A stretch of DNA of 64,000 nt, taken from the NCBI GenBank assembly GCA_022497155.1, contig MU385757.1:351008-415007 (forward strand), written 5' to 3'. Of the stretch, positions 48,901 to 60,549 are shown piece after piece. This DNA is from Whalleya microplaca (Eukaryota > Ascomycota > Sordariomycetes > Xylariales > Xylariaceae). Under the pieces are notes generated by a model. That model made no database searches and was not told where the DNA came from. It worked only from the letters and a program-made list of their open reading frames with translations. Position numbers and translations under genes: made by a program. Each line of letters begins with the position of its first letter. Positions within the stretch are counted from its first letter, which is position 1.

Positions 48901-51040
48901 TCGGAAAATCTAGCGTTCGAAAATTTTAAATAAACGTTTTTAAAAAAACCGGCTTTAATATAATAAAATCCCGAATAAAAAACAGTAATCGAAACAAACT
49001 ATTTGGGATAAGCTTATAAGAAATGCCTATTATAACGTAATAAACGGGAGATTTTATTACCTATAGTTTATTATTCTAAACGCTTAATCCCGGCAAAAAT
49101 TAATTACAAAATTTACAACAAAAAGCTGCTAATAATTATAAGCTATTTGCAAATATAAAACGCGGAATTACAAAACGTAACTTTAATATTTATAATTTTA
49201 TTTAATTATAAAAATCTAAAATATTTTATAACTTTTAAAAAACTTTCCGAGTAATAAATACGTTAGTTAAAAAAATTAATACGTTTTAATTTCCGATTGG
49301 AATTTTACGTTAAATATTTAAGCACTAAACCCGACATTTTTTTATAGCGCAAATAAAACCTGCTATAAAAAATATAAAATAAAAAATATAAAAGACAGGA
49401 ATTCTAATTATTATAAAAGAAATAGTTACTTTATATATAATTTAAAAAATATAAACAAGCGGGAACTATTAAAATAAAATATATTTAGTTATATAAATAA
49501 AATATCCCGGAAAGTAAAGAAATTTTTAAATATAAGAATTTATAATCGCTATAAAATATAAAGGTAGCGAAAGACCCGAGTTACGCATAAGTAATAAAGG
49601 CGGTAGCCTAAAAAAACCGAACGTTCCTTAAAAACCTAAATATAAAAATATTATTATCGGAATATAATATCGATAATAAAAGTCGATTATATTTCCGCAA
49701 GCGTATTTAAATCTCTAATTAAAAACCGCTCCGTACCGCCTTAATATAAAATACCTATAACTTATATTTAATAGGGTACCCGGGAAAAGAAAATATACTA
49801 GCGATACTTTCGAGAACGTTTTACTAGCTTAAAATATCGGCGTTTATAAAACGCTTTTATAAAAATTACGATATTTATAAAAGAAAAACGGTATAACGTA
49901 ACTAAAAAAAAGGGTTTTTAAAACCGTTATTTATCCCGGATCGATTTTATAATAAACTATTTATTAATTTTATAACCGATCTGCTAATTATTTCCGAATA
50001 AAACCTTATTTTTATAATAGTAATTTTTAATCGATTAAAAAAACAGGTTATATTAAAGGCTATAATTTCGATAAAGGCGGAAATATATGTCAAACAGTTT
50101 ATAAACTATTATTAGAAATATTATAGTTTTTTTTATATTATAACTAATAATAAAAGATTTAATTAAATAAGGCGGTTTTAAAAATAGCTTTATTTATTAG
50201 TAGAAATAAAATAGCGTTTATTAATTACGTTTTACCCGGAAACTAACGGAATTACTAAACGAGCGAACTAAAAAATATTAATATATTTTCGGGCGTTTAT
50301 ATTATATACTTAATTCGAATAAAACTTATTACTACCGGGAGTAATATTTATAATTAATAACCGAAATATTATTATAATAAGGTTAAGTCTTTTTTTTATA
50401 TTTTATAAATATTACGTAAAACTTATTCCAGTAATAAAATATATTTTAAAACTTATTTCCGAATCGCGCGTACGGGCAGAAGCTTTTATTTAACGCTTAA
50501 AAAAAGCGATAAAATTTATATAAGCTATAATAATAATTACGTAATAATAATAAAAAAACGTAACTAATAAGCGGCGATTTTTTATAAAGTAATTCTAAAT
50601 AAAAAATAAAATATAATTAATATTTAAAAATATTTTTATACTCTAACTCTTATAAAAATTAATATAATTATACGTTAAATATAAAATAATATATATTATT
50701 AGTTTTTAAGTTATAAAATTAAATATACCGAAAAAAATATATAACTGGTTTTATATTAAATTTATTTACCGCGTAAAAAATAATTCCCTATTTTTTTAAA
50801 GGAACAAAAATATATAACCTCCTCTTATAGTTAATAAAAAAGGAAAAAAAAAAATAAAATAGCAAATAAAGGAAATTATTCGAGCAATTATTAAATAAAA
50901 AAGGCAAAAAAAAACTAAATAAATATTAATAAAGTAAATAAGCTATACGGCCTTAATATAAAAACCGCTTAAAAACTTAAAAAATACCGAAATAATAGAC
51001 TATTTTAAAAAAAATTATAGCGATATAAAAATAAATAATA
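45968..51040 (+). pseudogene. Gypsy-3 gag-pol polyprotein with chromodomain
   Basis: Gag starts at the ATG at 45968 (MSEKVLK, then a stop, then PPNNPEIPLARYAETL), followed by a coiled, Q/K-rich stretch. Reverse transcriptase includes IYINNILIYF near 48540-48575, the altered Y-x-D-D box, and FLGFINFYRDFI near 48795-48835. RNase H starts at the ETNYLG remnant near 48985 and includes YYSKRLIPAKINY near 49070-49110. Integrase has the finger at about 49790-49900, ending in a KKGFLKPL linker, and the core to about 50330, with FYPETNGITKRAN near 50220-50260. A G-K/E-K-K-K-I chromodomain start and the end KNTEIIDYFKKNY lie near 50850-51020. All domains contain TAA/TAG stops, mostly at Q/W/R positions. 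No functional product is expected. Confidence 0.85.
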
Positions 51041-51416
51041 AGCTTAAAAAAATTAATATAAAAAAAGGGCAAAAATTACGCTCGCGTAGCATTTATAAAA
51101 CTAATAAGTTATTAATAAAATATAGGGATAAAAAAATACAAATAAAATAAAAAAATATTACGGGAAATTATAAATTTTTTATTATTATAAATAACGCAAA
51201 CGCTACTCCCGAATAAGTAATAAATAACTACTTTTATTTACGTAATTTTTTTTTTAATAAACCGATAATTAAAATTACTATAAAACCGACCGAGAAATAT
51301 AATAAATTTAACTAAACGGCGTATTTATATTAGCCGGGGGCTAATAATTTAGCTCGTTTTTTTTATCGTTTTCTTTTTTTTTATTTATATCTATCGTTTC
51401 TTTTTTTATTTTTATA

Positions 51417-52440
51417 AAAAAAAGTTTAAAGAGGTAGCCCCAGCTATAGCAAAAAATGTTAATAAAAATAAGAAAAACGCGCGAGCGAGGGCTACGCGAG
51501 CTACGTTTAAGCGAGAGGTTTATAATAATAATAAAAACGGGCAGGACAAGCTAAGAAAAAAAACCGGAAATAAAAGTACGCGTATAAGCGGCAGGCCCGG
51601 CGTTACTTATTATAAAATACGTAATAGCCGTAATATTATTAATATTATTAACGATACGCTCGAGCGGGTAAACGACCTCCCTAAACGTAGCTATAAATTA
51701 TTTTTATATAACGTATAAGTTAAAAAAAATTACGGAAAAATAAAATAAAAACTTATATATTACTCCTACTACTATTAAGCCCCGGCCCGGCTTAAGGCTA
51801 TAGCGCTTATTTTAATACGCTTAAGATATATAACAGCATTAATAACGCGTTACGCTTACGTTCCGGCCGATTTTTAAGTAGCGACAAAAGCTAAATAAAA
51901 GAAGTAAGTAATAAAGGCATTATAAAAAAGCGGGAAAAAATAACTTATTAAAATTTAAGCTATCGTAAATTCGATAAGTTTCTACTAAAGTAATAACGAG
52001 AAAGCGAACTTTAATATTTATAAATAGCTACGAAACGGGGTTAAAGCGTAATATTCGAACGGAAAAAATAAAAGGTAATTTACGATAAAGCAGTTATAAT
52101 TTTTGGTATATTTTATATACCGTATATTATAAATAGCTAGATATAATTAACATTATATTTAAAATATTTTAGAACTAAAAAAAAGGAAAAAAAGAACTTA
52201 TAAATTTAATTAAAGCAAAAAGCGGAAAAGTTTTTAGCTATATAGCTAACGTAAAAGCAGTATAAGATATAATAAATAAAAAAAGGGAGAGCCGTAAAAA
52301 TAACGCGAACGGGCAGCCTATTAAAAACAGCAAAACGGGAAAAAGAACGAAACGAAAATATAGCGGCGGCAGCGAAAGCGAAAATAAGCAAAAATAACAG
52401 TAAAAAGGAAGGGGTACATTACGGGAACATTACGGGAAAA
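51417..52440 (+). pseudogene. Extra sense-strand reading frame downstream of the Gypsy-3 chromodomain, unidentified
   Basis: One plus frame from about 51417 to 52440 reads as a coherent protein of about 340 codons when the transition-type stops are read through. It has a basic, low-complexity start (KKFKEVAPAIAKNVNKNKKN), a central region with GRPGVTYYKIRNSRNIINII, NDTLERVNDLP and LIRLRYITALITRYAYVPAD, and a charged, disordered C-terminus ending near VKRKGYITGTL. The stops are almost all TAA. The GC content at 51480-51860 is higher than around it. It is not part of any standard gag or pol domain I know, and I cannot assign a function. It lies between pol and the 3' LTR, where captured or envelope-like genes are sometimes found, but no membrane span or signal peptide is evident. 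Confidence 0.4.
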
Positions 52441-53010
52441 CATATTAGTAACCTAAATAATAAAAAAATAAAAGAATTAAAAAATTAAAAGATTAAAAAA
52501 TAAAAGAATAAAATAAACAGTTGGGGAAATAGGTCCTTATTTATAAATAGCTTAAAAAAAAAAGGGAGGAAAAAAGGAATTTCGAAAAAAAAGCCCGGGG
52601 TATTTAAATAATTTTAAAAGAGAATTAATTACGCGGCTAATTATAAAAGCTAATTATATATTACGTTAATTATATATATAAACTAATTAAAAATAAAAAT
52701 CGACTTATTAATTTAAAAATAAATTTAATTACCGAATAAAAAACTAATTAAAAACGGAAATCGAATTTTAATTTTATGCGCGCTTACCTTATATTTAATT
52801 AGCTAATAGTAATATAAAATTAGGAACTTTTATAATAAAAAAATTCTTTTATAAAAATACTTTTTTATTACCTCCCGAACCGGCCTTAATTAATAATAAA
52901 ATAAACAATCAGTAACTAAAAAAGCCGATAATTAACGGGAATCTATATATACCTTACACTCGGGTATAAAAAACGCGATATAATTGCGCAAAAAGTAAAG
53001 AAGGGAGTAA

Positions 53011-53201
53011 TATAATAAGCTATGCCGTAATAGGAAATATCGGCAATCATAAGCCGATATAATAACATAACTCTCGAGAGCTAATATAAATACTCTCGAG
53101 CTATGCCGATATACCTTCTTGATTTTCTTTTTTTCTTTAGTTAGAAAATAAACACTCATTTAATATCACAAAATTACATCTTGGCGTGACGGCCTTTCAC
53201 A
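53011..53201 (+). repeat. Gypsy-3 3' LTR
   Basis: It starts TATAATAAGC and ends CCTTTCACA (canonical CA end). The same two hairpins occur, here better preserved: CTCTCGAGAG ... ACTCTCGAG near 53071-53100. Confidence 0.88.
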
Positions 53202-53393
53202 CCATAAGGCAATTTATAGTGGATTATATACCTATATTTAGCTGACTTTTTCCCTTATATCTCTTTTACTTTTTTACTATAAATATCACTAAATAGTTAA
53301 ATAGTTACACACATATAGCTTTAATAGCTATATACACTCATTTTTAACCTAATATCTTACTTTCGATTCACTTTAACACCCTATCTTAAGACA
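53202..53393 (+). repeat. TRIM-2 3' LTR, right fragment
   Basis: It begins with the second CCATA (53202-53206), continues the LTR exactly where 45730 left off, and ends CTATCTTAAGACA before the GTAT duplication. Confidence 0.85.
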
Positions 53394-56060
53394 GTATTTA
53401 ATAGTTTTATTCCGGAAGTTTATTTTTATATAATATTATTTCGTTATATTAGAACTTTTTAATCGATTAGGTAATTTTAAGGTACTAAAATATATTACGA
53501 TTTTTTAGGAAGCTTTAAATTAGCTTTTTAGCGGGTATAAAATAATAGGTAATAAAAAAAATTCCGGTATTTTTTATATTAGTTTCTTTAATTAAAATAT
53601 TTTTGCTATAAGAATATTAAGTTAAATATTAATAAAATTATCGACTTTTTTTTTATTAATTATTTAGTTTATCGGATAGCCTTAATAATTTATATAATAA
53701 ATTATCTGTTATTTAATATCGTTTTTTAGGGATATATTTTATTTCGAAATTAAATATTTTAATAAAAGCTATCTACCGGGTTAGTATTATCTTAAGTAAA
53801 CTAAAGAATCTATTATTTAATTAAGCGATTAAAATTTTAATATTAGTTTCGAAAATAAATCTCGTATTATAAAAATAATTTTGTAATTATCGAAAAGATT
53901 TAATTACCTTAAGATATTTTTATTTTATAATATTATAATTAAGTTTTAGCTTTTTTTATATATTAAATTTAAACCTTATAAGTTAAACGTATTTATTAAT
54001 TTTAAATTAAATAATATATTTGTTTATATAATCGAGTATAATTAAATAGGGTATATTAATTAACGCTATTTTAAGTTTATTTATAGCTTATTATTACTTT
54101 ATTTCCTATTTTTAATTTACGTTTTTCCGGAGAAGTTTTATTAATAATAAAGTAATTAACGTATAATATATAATTTATATGTAATAATAAACTGTGACTT
54201 TTAAAAATGCCCGCATTTTAAAAATATTATTATAAAATACCTATTTCGTAATTTTAATAACCTTAACTTAATTAAGAGAATAATTATTAATATTATATAA
54301 ATAGCTAATAATAACGGCAGCATTTTTATATTAATCGCTTTTTTCCGTATTAGTTATAACTCCTGCTAGTTTAAAATTAAATAAAACATTATTAATATTT
54401 TTTAAATATTTACAAATAAATCGTCTTATTTTTAATATAATTTTTTAATTATTGTATTTTATTTTTAGCCTTTTAATACTAATATTATTAAAAAATAGCT
54501 TGTATTTATCGGGTATAAGGTCGAATAAAATCCAGATAATAATATATAAAAATTGTATTATTAAATTAGTCTTTTTTTATAGCAAAATTGTTATCCGGAA
54601 AAGCTTAATCGGCGTCGAAAATATAGTATAATCTTTATTAAATATAGATAATAATATTTAATTATATTTTAAAAAAAATCCATTATAAAAATTATTACCT
54701 ATATAATAAATTTTTCCGTAAATTTATTATAATTGTTCGGAAAAAAGGCGTTTTATATTTATATAGCGTTTAGTTTTATAGCCGAATTAATTAACCGAAA
54801 GTTTTTATTTTTTTTCTTAATTATAAACTAGGCGTTACGGTATAAAATATAGGATTTTTCTAATATTTTATTCTTAAGCCGATTTTATAAAACATTTAAA
54901 ACTTATATTTTTAATAACGCTAAAATAAAAATTAATTTAGCTTGCTATATATTATATAATATTGTTTTAATTTTATATAAAAGAGATATTTTTTCCTTAA
55001 TTCGGCTGATTTTTATAAAGTCTTAAATTAGTATTATTTTTTATCGATAAAAAATCTCGATTAATATTACTTTTTTTTAATTTATAAGCTTTATATTTAA
55101 TAATTTTATTTTAATAACGTTTAGGCGTTTTTTCGTTAATCTGGTATTTTATAGCGCGAAAGCGAAACGCGGAATAATATTTTTATATTTTTTGTTTATT
55201 TTAAATATAGTTTGGGGTTCGAAATTTAGCTTTATATTTTATAATATTATTTATTTCTAATTAATCGACCCTAAAAAAACTGTATTATCCGATTCGGCAT
55301 TATCGATTAAGTAAATTTTTTGTACTTTTAGTTTATATATTATATATAACTTAATTTTGTTTTTCCGTAATATTTTTTTACGATATAATATTATACGCCG
55401 CATTACTTATTTAAATCTTTTTTAATAGTTTCTTATAATAAGCCTAATAAATAATTATTAAATAGCGAAGCTTATACTTAATTGCTATCTTAAAATATCT
55501 TATTAATAGTAATTTCTATTTGTTTACCGACTTATTTTAAACTTAAATTATTTTAAATTATATTTTTAAATTTCGCTAGGTTTATTATTATTATAATATT
55601 TTAAAGCCTTTATTTACTATTAATCTAGCTTTTAATATTAGCGGTTATTAGTTTTCCGAAAGATTAATAACGTCGGCTAGAATTCGTTTAACTAATTTAT
55701 TATATATAAAGGGTATTATAATCCTAATATTTCCGAAAAATATCGAAATTATTAATAAGCTTTTTTTAGAATAAATTATTTTCCGCGATTAAAAAATAAA
55801 GTTAAAGCTAAGAAATAATAAAAATATAGTTTTAAAATTTTTAACTATATAAATCAGTAACGGCAAATTATAACTTATTAATTATACAGGTTTTTCGATT
55901 AAGCTAAAGCTCCCAGTTTTATTATTTACTAATATATTAAAGCCGGACTATATAATTTTAATTCTTTATATAAATATTTAATATTTAAAAATATATAATT
56001 ACGTAATAATATTTAATTAAGCACCCGTATTAATAACTGTAATAATTAAGTCCTTATATT

Positions 56061-56271
56061 TATTAGAGATAATAGTAGTTAGGCACGGGTAATATATTAA
56101 TTTATAAGGTATAAATATAAGTATACTAATTCTTAACCCCTTTATATATAAAAAGGCGAAGCCTTTTTTATATAAATAAAAGGCAGGGAAGAACCTCCGG
56201 TTTTTCCCCGATATATTCCCGATAGGGCTTATAGGTTAATAAAGCTTATAGCGTAAGCCTTATATCTAATA
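56061..56271 (-). repeat. Gypsy-4 3' LTR
   Basis: It has matching ends (TRTTAGA / TCTAATA) and an adjacent polypurine tract on the minus strand. An 8-bp perfect stem AAAAAGGC-GAA-GCCTTTTT at 56150-56168 lies inside. No second copy is in the window, so the boundaries rest on the ends and the tract. Confidence 0.65.
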
Positions 56272-56612
56272 ATTATTCTCCCTTTTTTATATAGCTATCC
56301 CGGCTATTAGTAATTTATTAAATTAGTATTTTATAGTAACAGTAGTTAAACTATATTTATATAAGCTATCCTTTTTAGTCCGTAATTAACTTATCGTTAT
56401 TTCGGTTTTTATTTTGCCGTTACGGTTTACTTATTAAAATCTATCGGTCTATTGTTTTCGTTTTTCCCTTTTTCCTTTTTTTTTAAGAATTATTTAATAC
56501 TTTATTAGACTGTTTTTTTGCGTTTTTTCGTTTTTTTGCCTTTTTTTCGGGTTAGGTTTTTTAAATTTTCTTATTAGTTTCGTTTTAGTTTTTTCGCTCG
56601 TTATTATATCTA

Positions 56613-57330
56613 ACGTAAGTAATAATAACGGTATTAACGGGTATTAAACTAGCTTAGCTAGTATTAATTACGCTAGCTTCCCGGAAAAGCCTCCCGTTAC
56701 GTTAGTTTAACGTTATAATACCGCCGTTATTTTATAAATAATTTGGGACATTTTCCGGTTTAAAGGGTTTTACTATTATTATTAAACTCGCTAGGCGCAA
56801 AACCGTATTTTCGGCTACTATATAATACGTTATTAAGTTACTTCCGACCTTTTATATCGGCTTTATTACAGTAAAACATAACACTTTTTTTAGTTTCGTA
56901 ATAGCGAGCTTTTAAAAATTAAGTATAAATTTTTTAACCTTACGTTTTCGGCTTATACGTTATATTCCGAAAGTTATAATACGTATAAATTTATTAATAT
57001 ATTCGTTTCCCGTTCGTATTACTTTCGTAATTAAATTAGTTAATTAAGTTTTTAGCTTAATAATATTCGATTAAAAACGTTTTAGCAGTTTTATTATCTA
57101 GTTTATTTTAGCTTAAAAATATTAGATAGACATAAATAATAATGCCGTTAAAAAATATAGCTTTATTATATATATTACGGGCAAGAACTAGCGGATAAAC
57201 CTAGCTTCGGCCTAATTCCGATTTTTTTAAGCGTAAAATGTTTTATTATAAATCTACCGTTCGGAATACAACCTTATTAGTTATAATAAAAATAAAAAGG
57301 TTAGTTTTAAATTATATCTTTAGTTTTTTT
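56613..57330 (+). pseudogene. Antisense reading-frame remnant in the Gypsy-4 3' tail, unidentified
   Basis: On the plus strand, opposite to Gypsy-4 pol, a frame of about 240 codons reads as a coherent protein through TAA/TAG codons. It contains INYASFPEKPPVTLV, IIWDIFRFKGFYYYY, FGYYIIRY, a stretch rich in Y, F, S and R (FSAYTLYSESYNTYKFINIF near 56950-57010), and GQELADKPSFGLIPIFLS near 57180-57235. The residue bias (Y for H, I for V/M, K for E, N for D) is what RIP would leave. I do not recognise the family. It could be an antisense gene carried by the element or a host fragment captured between pol and LTR. The strand choice is a judgement from composition. Confidence 0.35.
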
Positions 57331-57735
57331 TAAATATTATTATTAACGTTTTATAAAATTCCCGCCGCTAGTATTAATTACTTATTTTTAAATATAAAAT
57401 AATTATTTATACGGCTTTTTGTTTTTTTAAAATACGGGGCTATAAATTTTATATTTATTTAATTGGTTTTTTTTCGGGGCCGTTTTTAATAGTTTTTTAG
57501 TCCCGTAACTAACGTTAAACTTACGCCGGCGCAAGTAAATTTTATTTTGGCGTAAAGGATTATAGTTTTACCGCGTAAATTATTATTATTTAGGCGTTTA
57601 TAGAAAACGTGCGTTTAGTTTTTACGGCGGCGTATCCCGATCGTTTTTAGGTTACGTTTTTGGTTAAATTAAAGCAGGAATTTTTAAATTTTAATTAAGT
57701 TATCGGCCCGGTTCCGGGGTTTTTTCGGGGATATT

Positions 57736-57808
57736 ATATTATAGTTTAGTTAGTAAAACGTAAAATAAATAATCTTAAAAATTTAGGTTCAAATCCTAAT
57801 AATGTTAA
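57736..57808 (+). tRNA. tRNA-like sequence or tRNA pseudogene in the Gypsy-4 tail
   Basis: A 73-nt cloverleaf can be drawn. Acceptor 57736-57742 pairs with 57801-57807 (6 of 7, one G-U). D-stem GTTT / AAAC is perfect, with loop AGTTAGTA. Anticodon stem TAAAA / TCTTA has one A-C mismatch that a RIP change would explain. T-stem TTAGG / CCTAA is perfect, with loop TTCAAAT. The anticodon loop TAAATAA lacks the invariant T at position 33, so it is probably not a working tRNA. It is very AT-rich and lies antisense to Gypsy-4. Confidence 0.4.
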
Positions 57809-58239
57809 TAAAACTGTAGTTTTTTTATTTAGTGCTATAAGTGGTTATTTAGTCTGCCTACTTTTAGGTTTAATTTTTAAAGTGCTATTTATAACGGCCG
57901 CTTTTTTTATATTATCGTTTTTCGGTTTTTATTTTTATTTGTTAGTTTTCCGGGCCTTTATTATTTTAGATTATATAGCTTGCTTATTTTTAGGTTCGAA
58001 TTTTAAAATATTATATATAGTAGTTATTTTTTTGTTTATTTTATAATAATATATAATATTATTTTAGTTATTAATAGTTTACTTAATTATTTAAAAGGAT
58101 ATGTTCGGCTTATTTTTTTGTTTTTTTTAGTACCTTTTTGTAACTATTTTATTTTAGCGTTTAAAAATTATAATATTTAACGCTAACTATTAGCCGTTTT
58201 ATAGTTTGTTATATTATTATTAAATCTTTCGTTTTCTAT

Positions 58240-59720
58240 TTTTTGTTTTTTTTTTAACTTTCGCTTATATTTTATAATATTATTTTAAGCATTAGCTATA
58301 TTTTCGGCTGTTATTTATTAGTTATATTTAACGGGCTATTTATTTTATTTTATTTCGTAATATATTTCGCCTTAATATACCCGATAATTGACTATATTTT
58401 TAATTGCCTATTTTTTATTGTTTTCTAAATTAAATATAAATAAAGGGTCGGATAATCTAGCTTTTTATAGTTTTAAAAATTATATAAGAAATACGTTATA
58501 AATTCGACTATATTTTATAAATAAAGCGAGCCGGTAAGCTTAAAAGCCGATTTTTGTAACAACTTTAAAGGGTTTTATAAATTTTAAAGCAAGCTTAAAA
58601 TACTTTAATTATAAGTTTTTAATCGAAAAACTAACTTTTTAGCTAACGTATAAGGTTAAAAAAGTATATTTATTATTATAATATTTCGCGTATAATTCGT
58701 TAGCGTTTTTTTAATAGTTTTTTAAGTTTTTTCAGAATTATTTTAAACGCTTTCGTCGGGCATATATCCCGGGGACTTTTTTTATAACAAAAGGCTTTAA
58801 TACAAAAGTGCGAAATTTTAAGAAATATTTATATAAGATTTTAAAAGGCGCCTTTCCGGTCGTCCGATTAGTAGCAAAATTTATAGCGAACGCGGCATAA
58901 AATAATAGTTTTAGCTACGTTATTTATTAGGTTTTAATAAAGTTTCGCAAATACGTTTTTAACGTTTAGTTTATCTACTTTATTTATCCGTTAGTTTGGG
59001 GGTAAAACATTATTAAAAATCGTAATTTTATTTTATTATAATAGTAAAATTTAAACTAGAACTTGCTTATAAAAATAAATTCCTAATTTAATATAATATT
59101 TATAGGGGTACTAAATTAGCACTCGATTTTTTTATAAAATAGTTAGGCTAATTAAGCGGCGTTTAAATAAATAAATACTATAAATAAAAAGGTTATTTTT
59201 ATAAAACAGTTTATAATTATTAAAATAACGTTTATATTTTATTTTTTATAAAAAACAAGGGGTAACTTAATAATAAAATTTATAAATAGTTTTATATAAG
59301 ACATTTTAAAATAAATCTCGTAATATTATATATAGTTCCGAACGTTTTATTATAAGTTTTTTTAGTAAAACTTCCGGGCTAATAATTAGTAGGTCCGTTT
59401 TTATCCGAAATAGCTAATTAGCTTATCGTTATAATATAGTTCGATTAGCTATAATTAAAGGGATTTTTCTTAAGGTATATAAATCCGTTAATCGAAAAGA
59501 ATAAAGTTATAAGGCCCTAGGTTTTATTAGGTATTCCAGGTAAGATTAGTAGTAATACGGGATTAAATTATTCGATATTCGGGGTTTTTCCGCTATATAT
59601 TTTAAATAAAAGTAATTAAATCCGGGAAATATTTATTTTAATAATAAGTTTCGTTTTTAGTTATATAGTAGGCTTTATATCGGGTAATAATTTAAGCTAA
59701 TATTTATTAAATATTTGCCG
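58240..59720 (-). pseudogene. Gypsy-4 integrase and chromodomain
   Basis: Read on the minus strand from right to left. The integrase core includes the degraded FYPQTNG motif at about 58986-59010, followed by INFATNRTT near 58860-58900. An N-K-K / VPGIYARR linker follows, then the post-integrase barrel with SIKNL and IKPFKVVTKIG near 58545-58640. A chromodomain lies at about 58258-58425 (E-N-N-K-K ... VNYRVY ... ITAENIANA ... IIKYKRK). The chromodomain order and spacing fit chromoviruses closely. Stops are mainly TAA at expected Q or W positions. The right end is cut by TR-GAG at 59726. Confidence 0.78.
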
Positions 59721-59725
59721 GAATA

Positions 59726-59969
59726 TGTCACGGCATAGGCCCTGTGGGGTGCTATAAGGCCCTATAAGCTACAGCATACCCTAGGCCCCGCATACGTGAC
59801 CTGCCGAACCACATGTTTAATTAGATAGCTTAGGTAATCAGGTGAGGAGGTTTTCTTAAGTCAGGCTATTACATAATAATTAGCTAACCTTTTACTCCTT
59901 ACCTTATAATTTTTTAGTAATATATATTTATTACGTAACACGCGTCGCTTTTTTCCTGAAGCCGTTATA
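59726..59969 (+). repeat. TR-GAG 5' LTR
   Basis: It starts TGTCACGGCATAGGCCC and ends AAGCCGTTATA. It matches 61898-62141 with mostly C/T and G/A differences. The leader 59970-60549 follows, with no gene seen. Confidence 0.87.
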
Positions 59970-60549
59970 TAATTATAAGGTCTTTTAGCGCTAAATTTAG
60001 CTAATTCCGCCATTAAATTAATTTAGCGCTTTTTTTAATTAACGTAGTTAATTAGTTACCCGTTAATTCTCCTTTTTCTTAATCGGCAGCCTAGCTTTTT
60101 TTTTATTAGGTGTTATAATATCCTTAATTAGTTATACCTTTTTATGCAATAGCGAAGTCCTTTCTTTAGTTCTTTAAGCAGCTAATAAAATATACTAATA
60201 ATTAGTAGCTTTGCCTTAAGAATTATTAGTCAAGTTTACTAGCAGCTAATTAAGTTAGCGATCTTTTAATATAGTTAGCGAAATCCCCCGTTAGTTACTT
60301 TTTATTTTTACGTCGTTATTTCTATACACTTAATAAGCCAGCTTTTTTATAGCAGGATATACCTAAGGCCTTAATTAACCCCGTTATAATTAGTGCTTAA
60401 TTTAATCCGGTTTATATTATACGTCGGATACCCTTTTTCCTTTTCCTTTAATTAATATGTTAATTTTCCGGCGATTTAAGGAATACCTTTTTATTCGATT
60501 TTCGACCTAGTCTATACGAATGTAAGGCCGAAAATTTCGTTTCTCTTCC

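Larger units (their letters stand above)
45731..53201 (+). mobile_element. Gypsy-3: Ty3/Gypsy chromovirus nested in the TRIM-2 LTR
   Basis: 191-bp LTRs (45731-45921 and 53011-53201) are flanked by a perfect 5-bp duplication CCATA (45726-45730 / 53202-53206). A purine-rich tract ending AAGGGAGTAA abuts the 3' LTR. The length is 7,471 bp. Gag, RT, RNase H, integrase and a chromodomain follow in order on the plus strand, then about 2 kb of extra sequence before the 3' LTR. Heavy RIP is seen, mostly as TAA stops. Confidence 0.92.
44356..53393 (+). mobile_element. TRIM-2: non-autonomous LTR element, 3' LTR split by Gypsy-3
   Basis: The 5' LTR is 44356-44664 (309 bp). The 3' LTR is split into 45609-45730 and 53207-53393 (309 bp together, counting the CCATA target once). 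The 4-bp duplication GTAT is at 44352-44355 and 53394-53397. Without Gypsy-3 the element is about 1.56 kb. The leader starts TTTAGCTTTCCCGGACAGGC, like Gypsy-2a. The minisatellite is at about 45190-45480 and the polypurine tract AAGGAGGGA just before 45609. It has no coding frame and is inserted in Gypsy-2b. Confidence 0.87.

Noticed and set aside
52206..52391. Minus-strand 61-codon frame with alanine-rich start
   Set aside because: It is antisense to the more coherent extra frame of Gypsy-3 at 51417-52440.
52932..53159. Minus-strand 75-codon frame
   Set aside because: It spans the polypurine tract and most of the Gypsy-3 3' LTR, so it is not a gene.
57960..58015. A second T-arm-like sequence (AGGTTCGAAT) near 57995, and a weaker one near 57870
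   Set aside because: Only the T-arm can be drawn; the upstream sequence does not fold into acceptor, D and anticodon arms, and the two copies look like a short diverged repeat.
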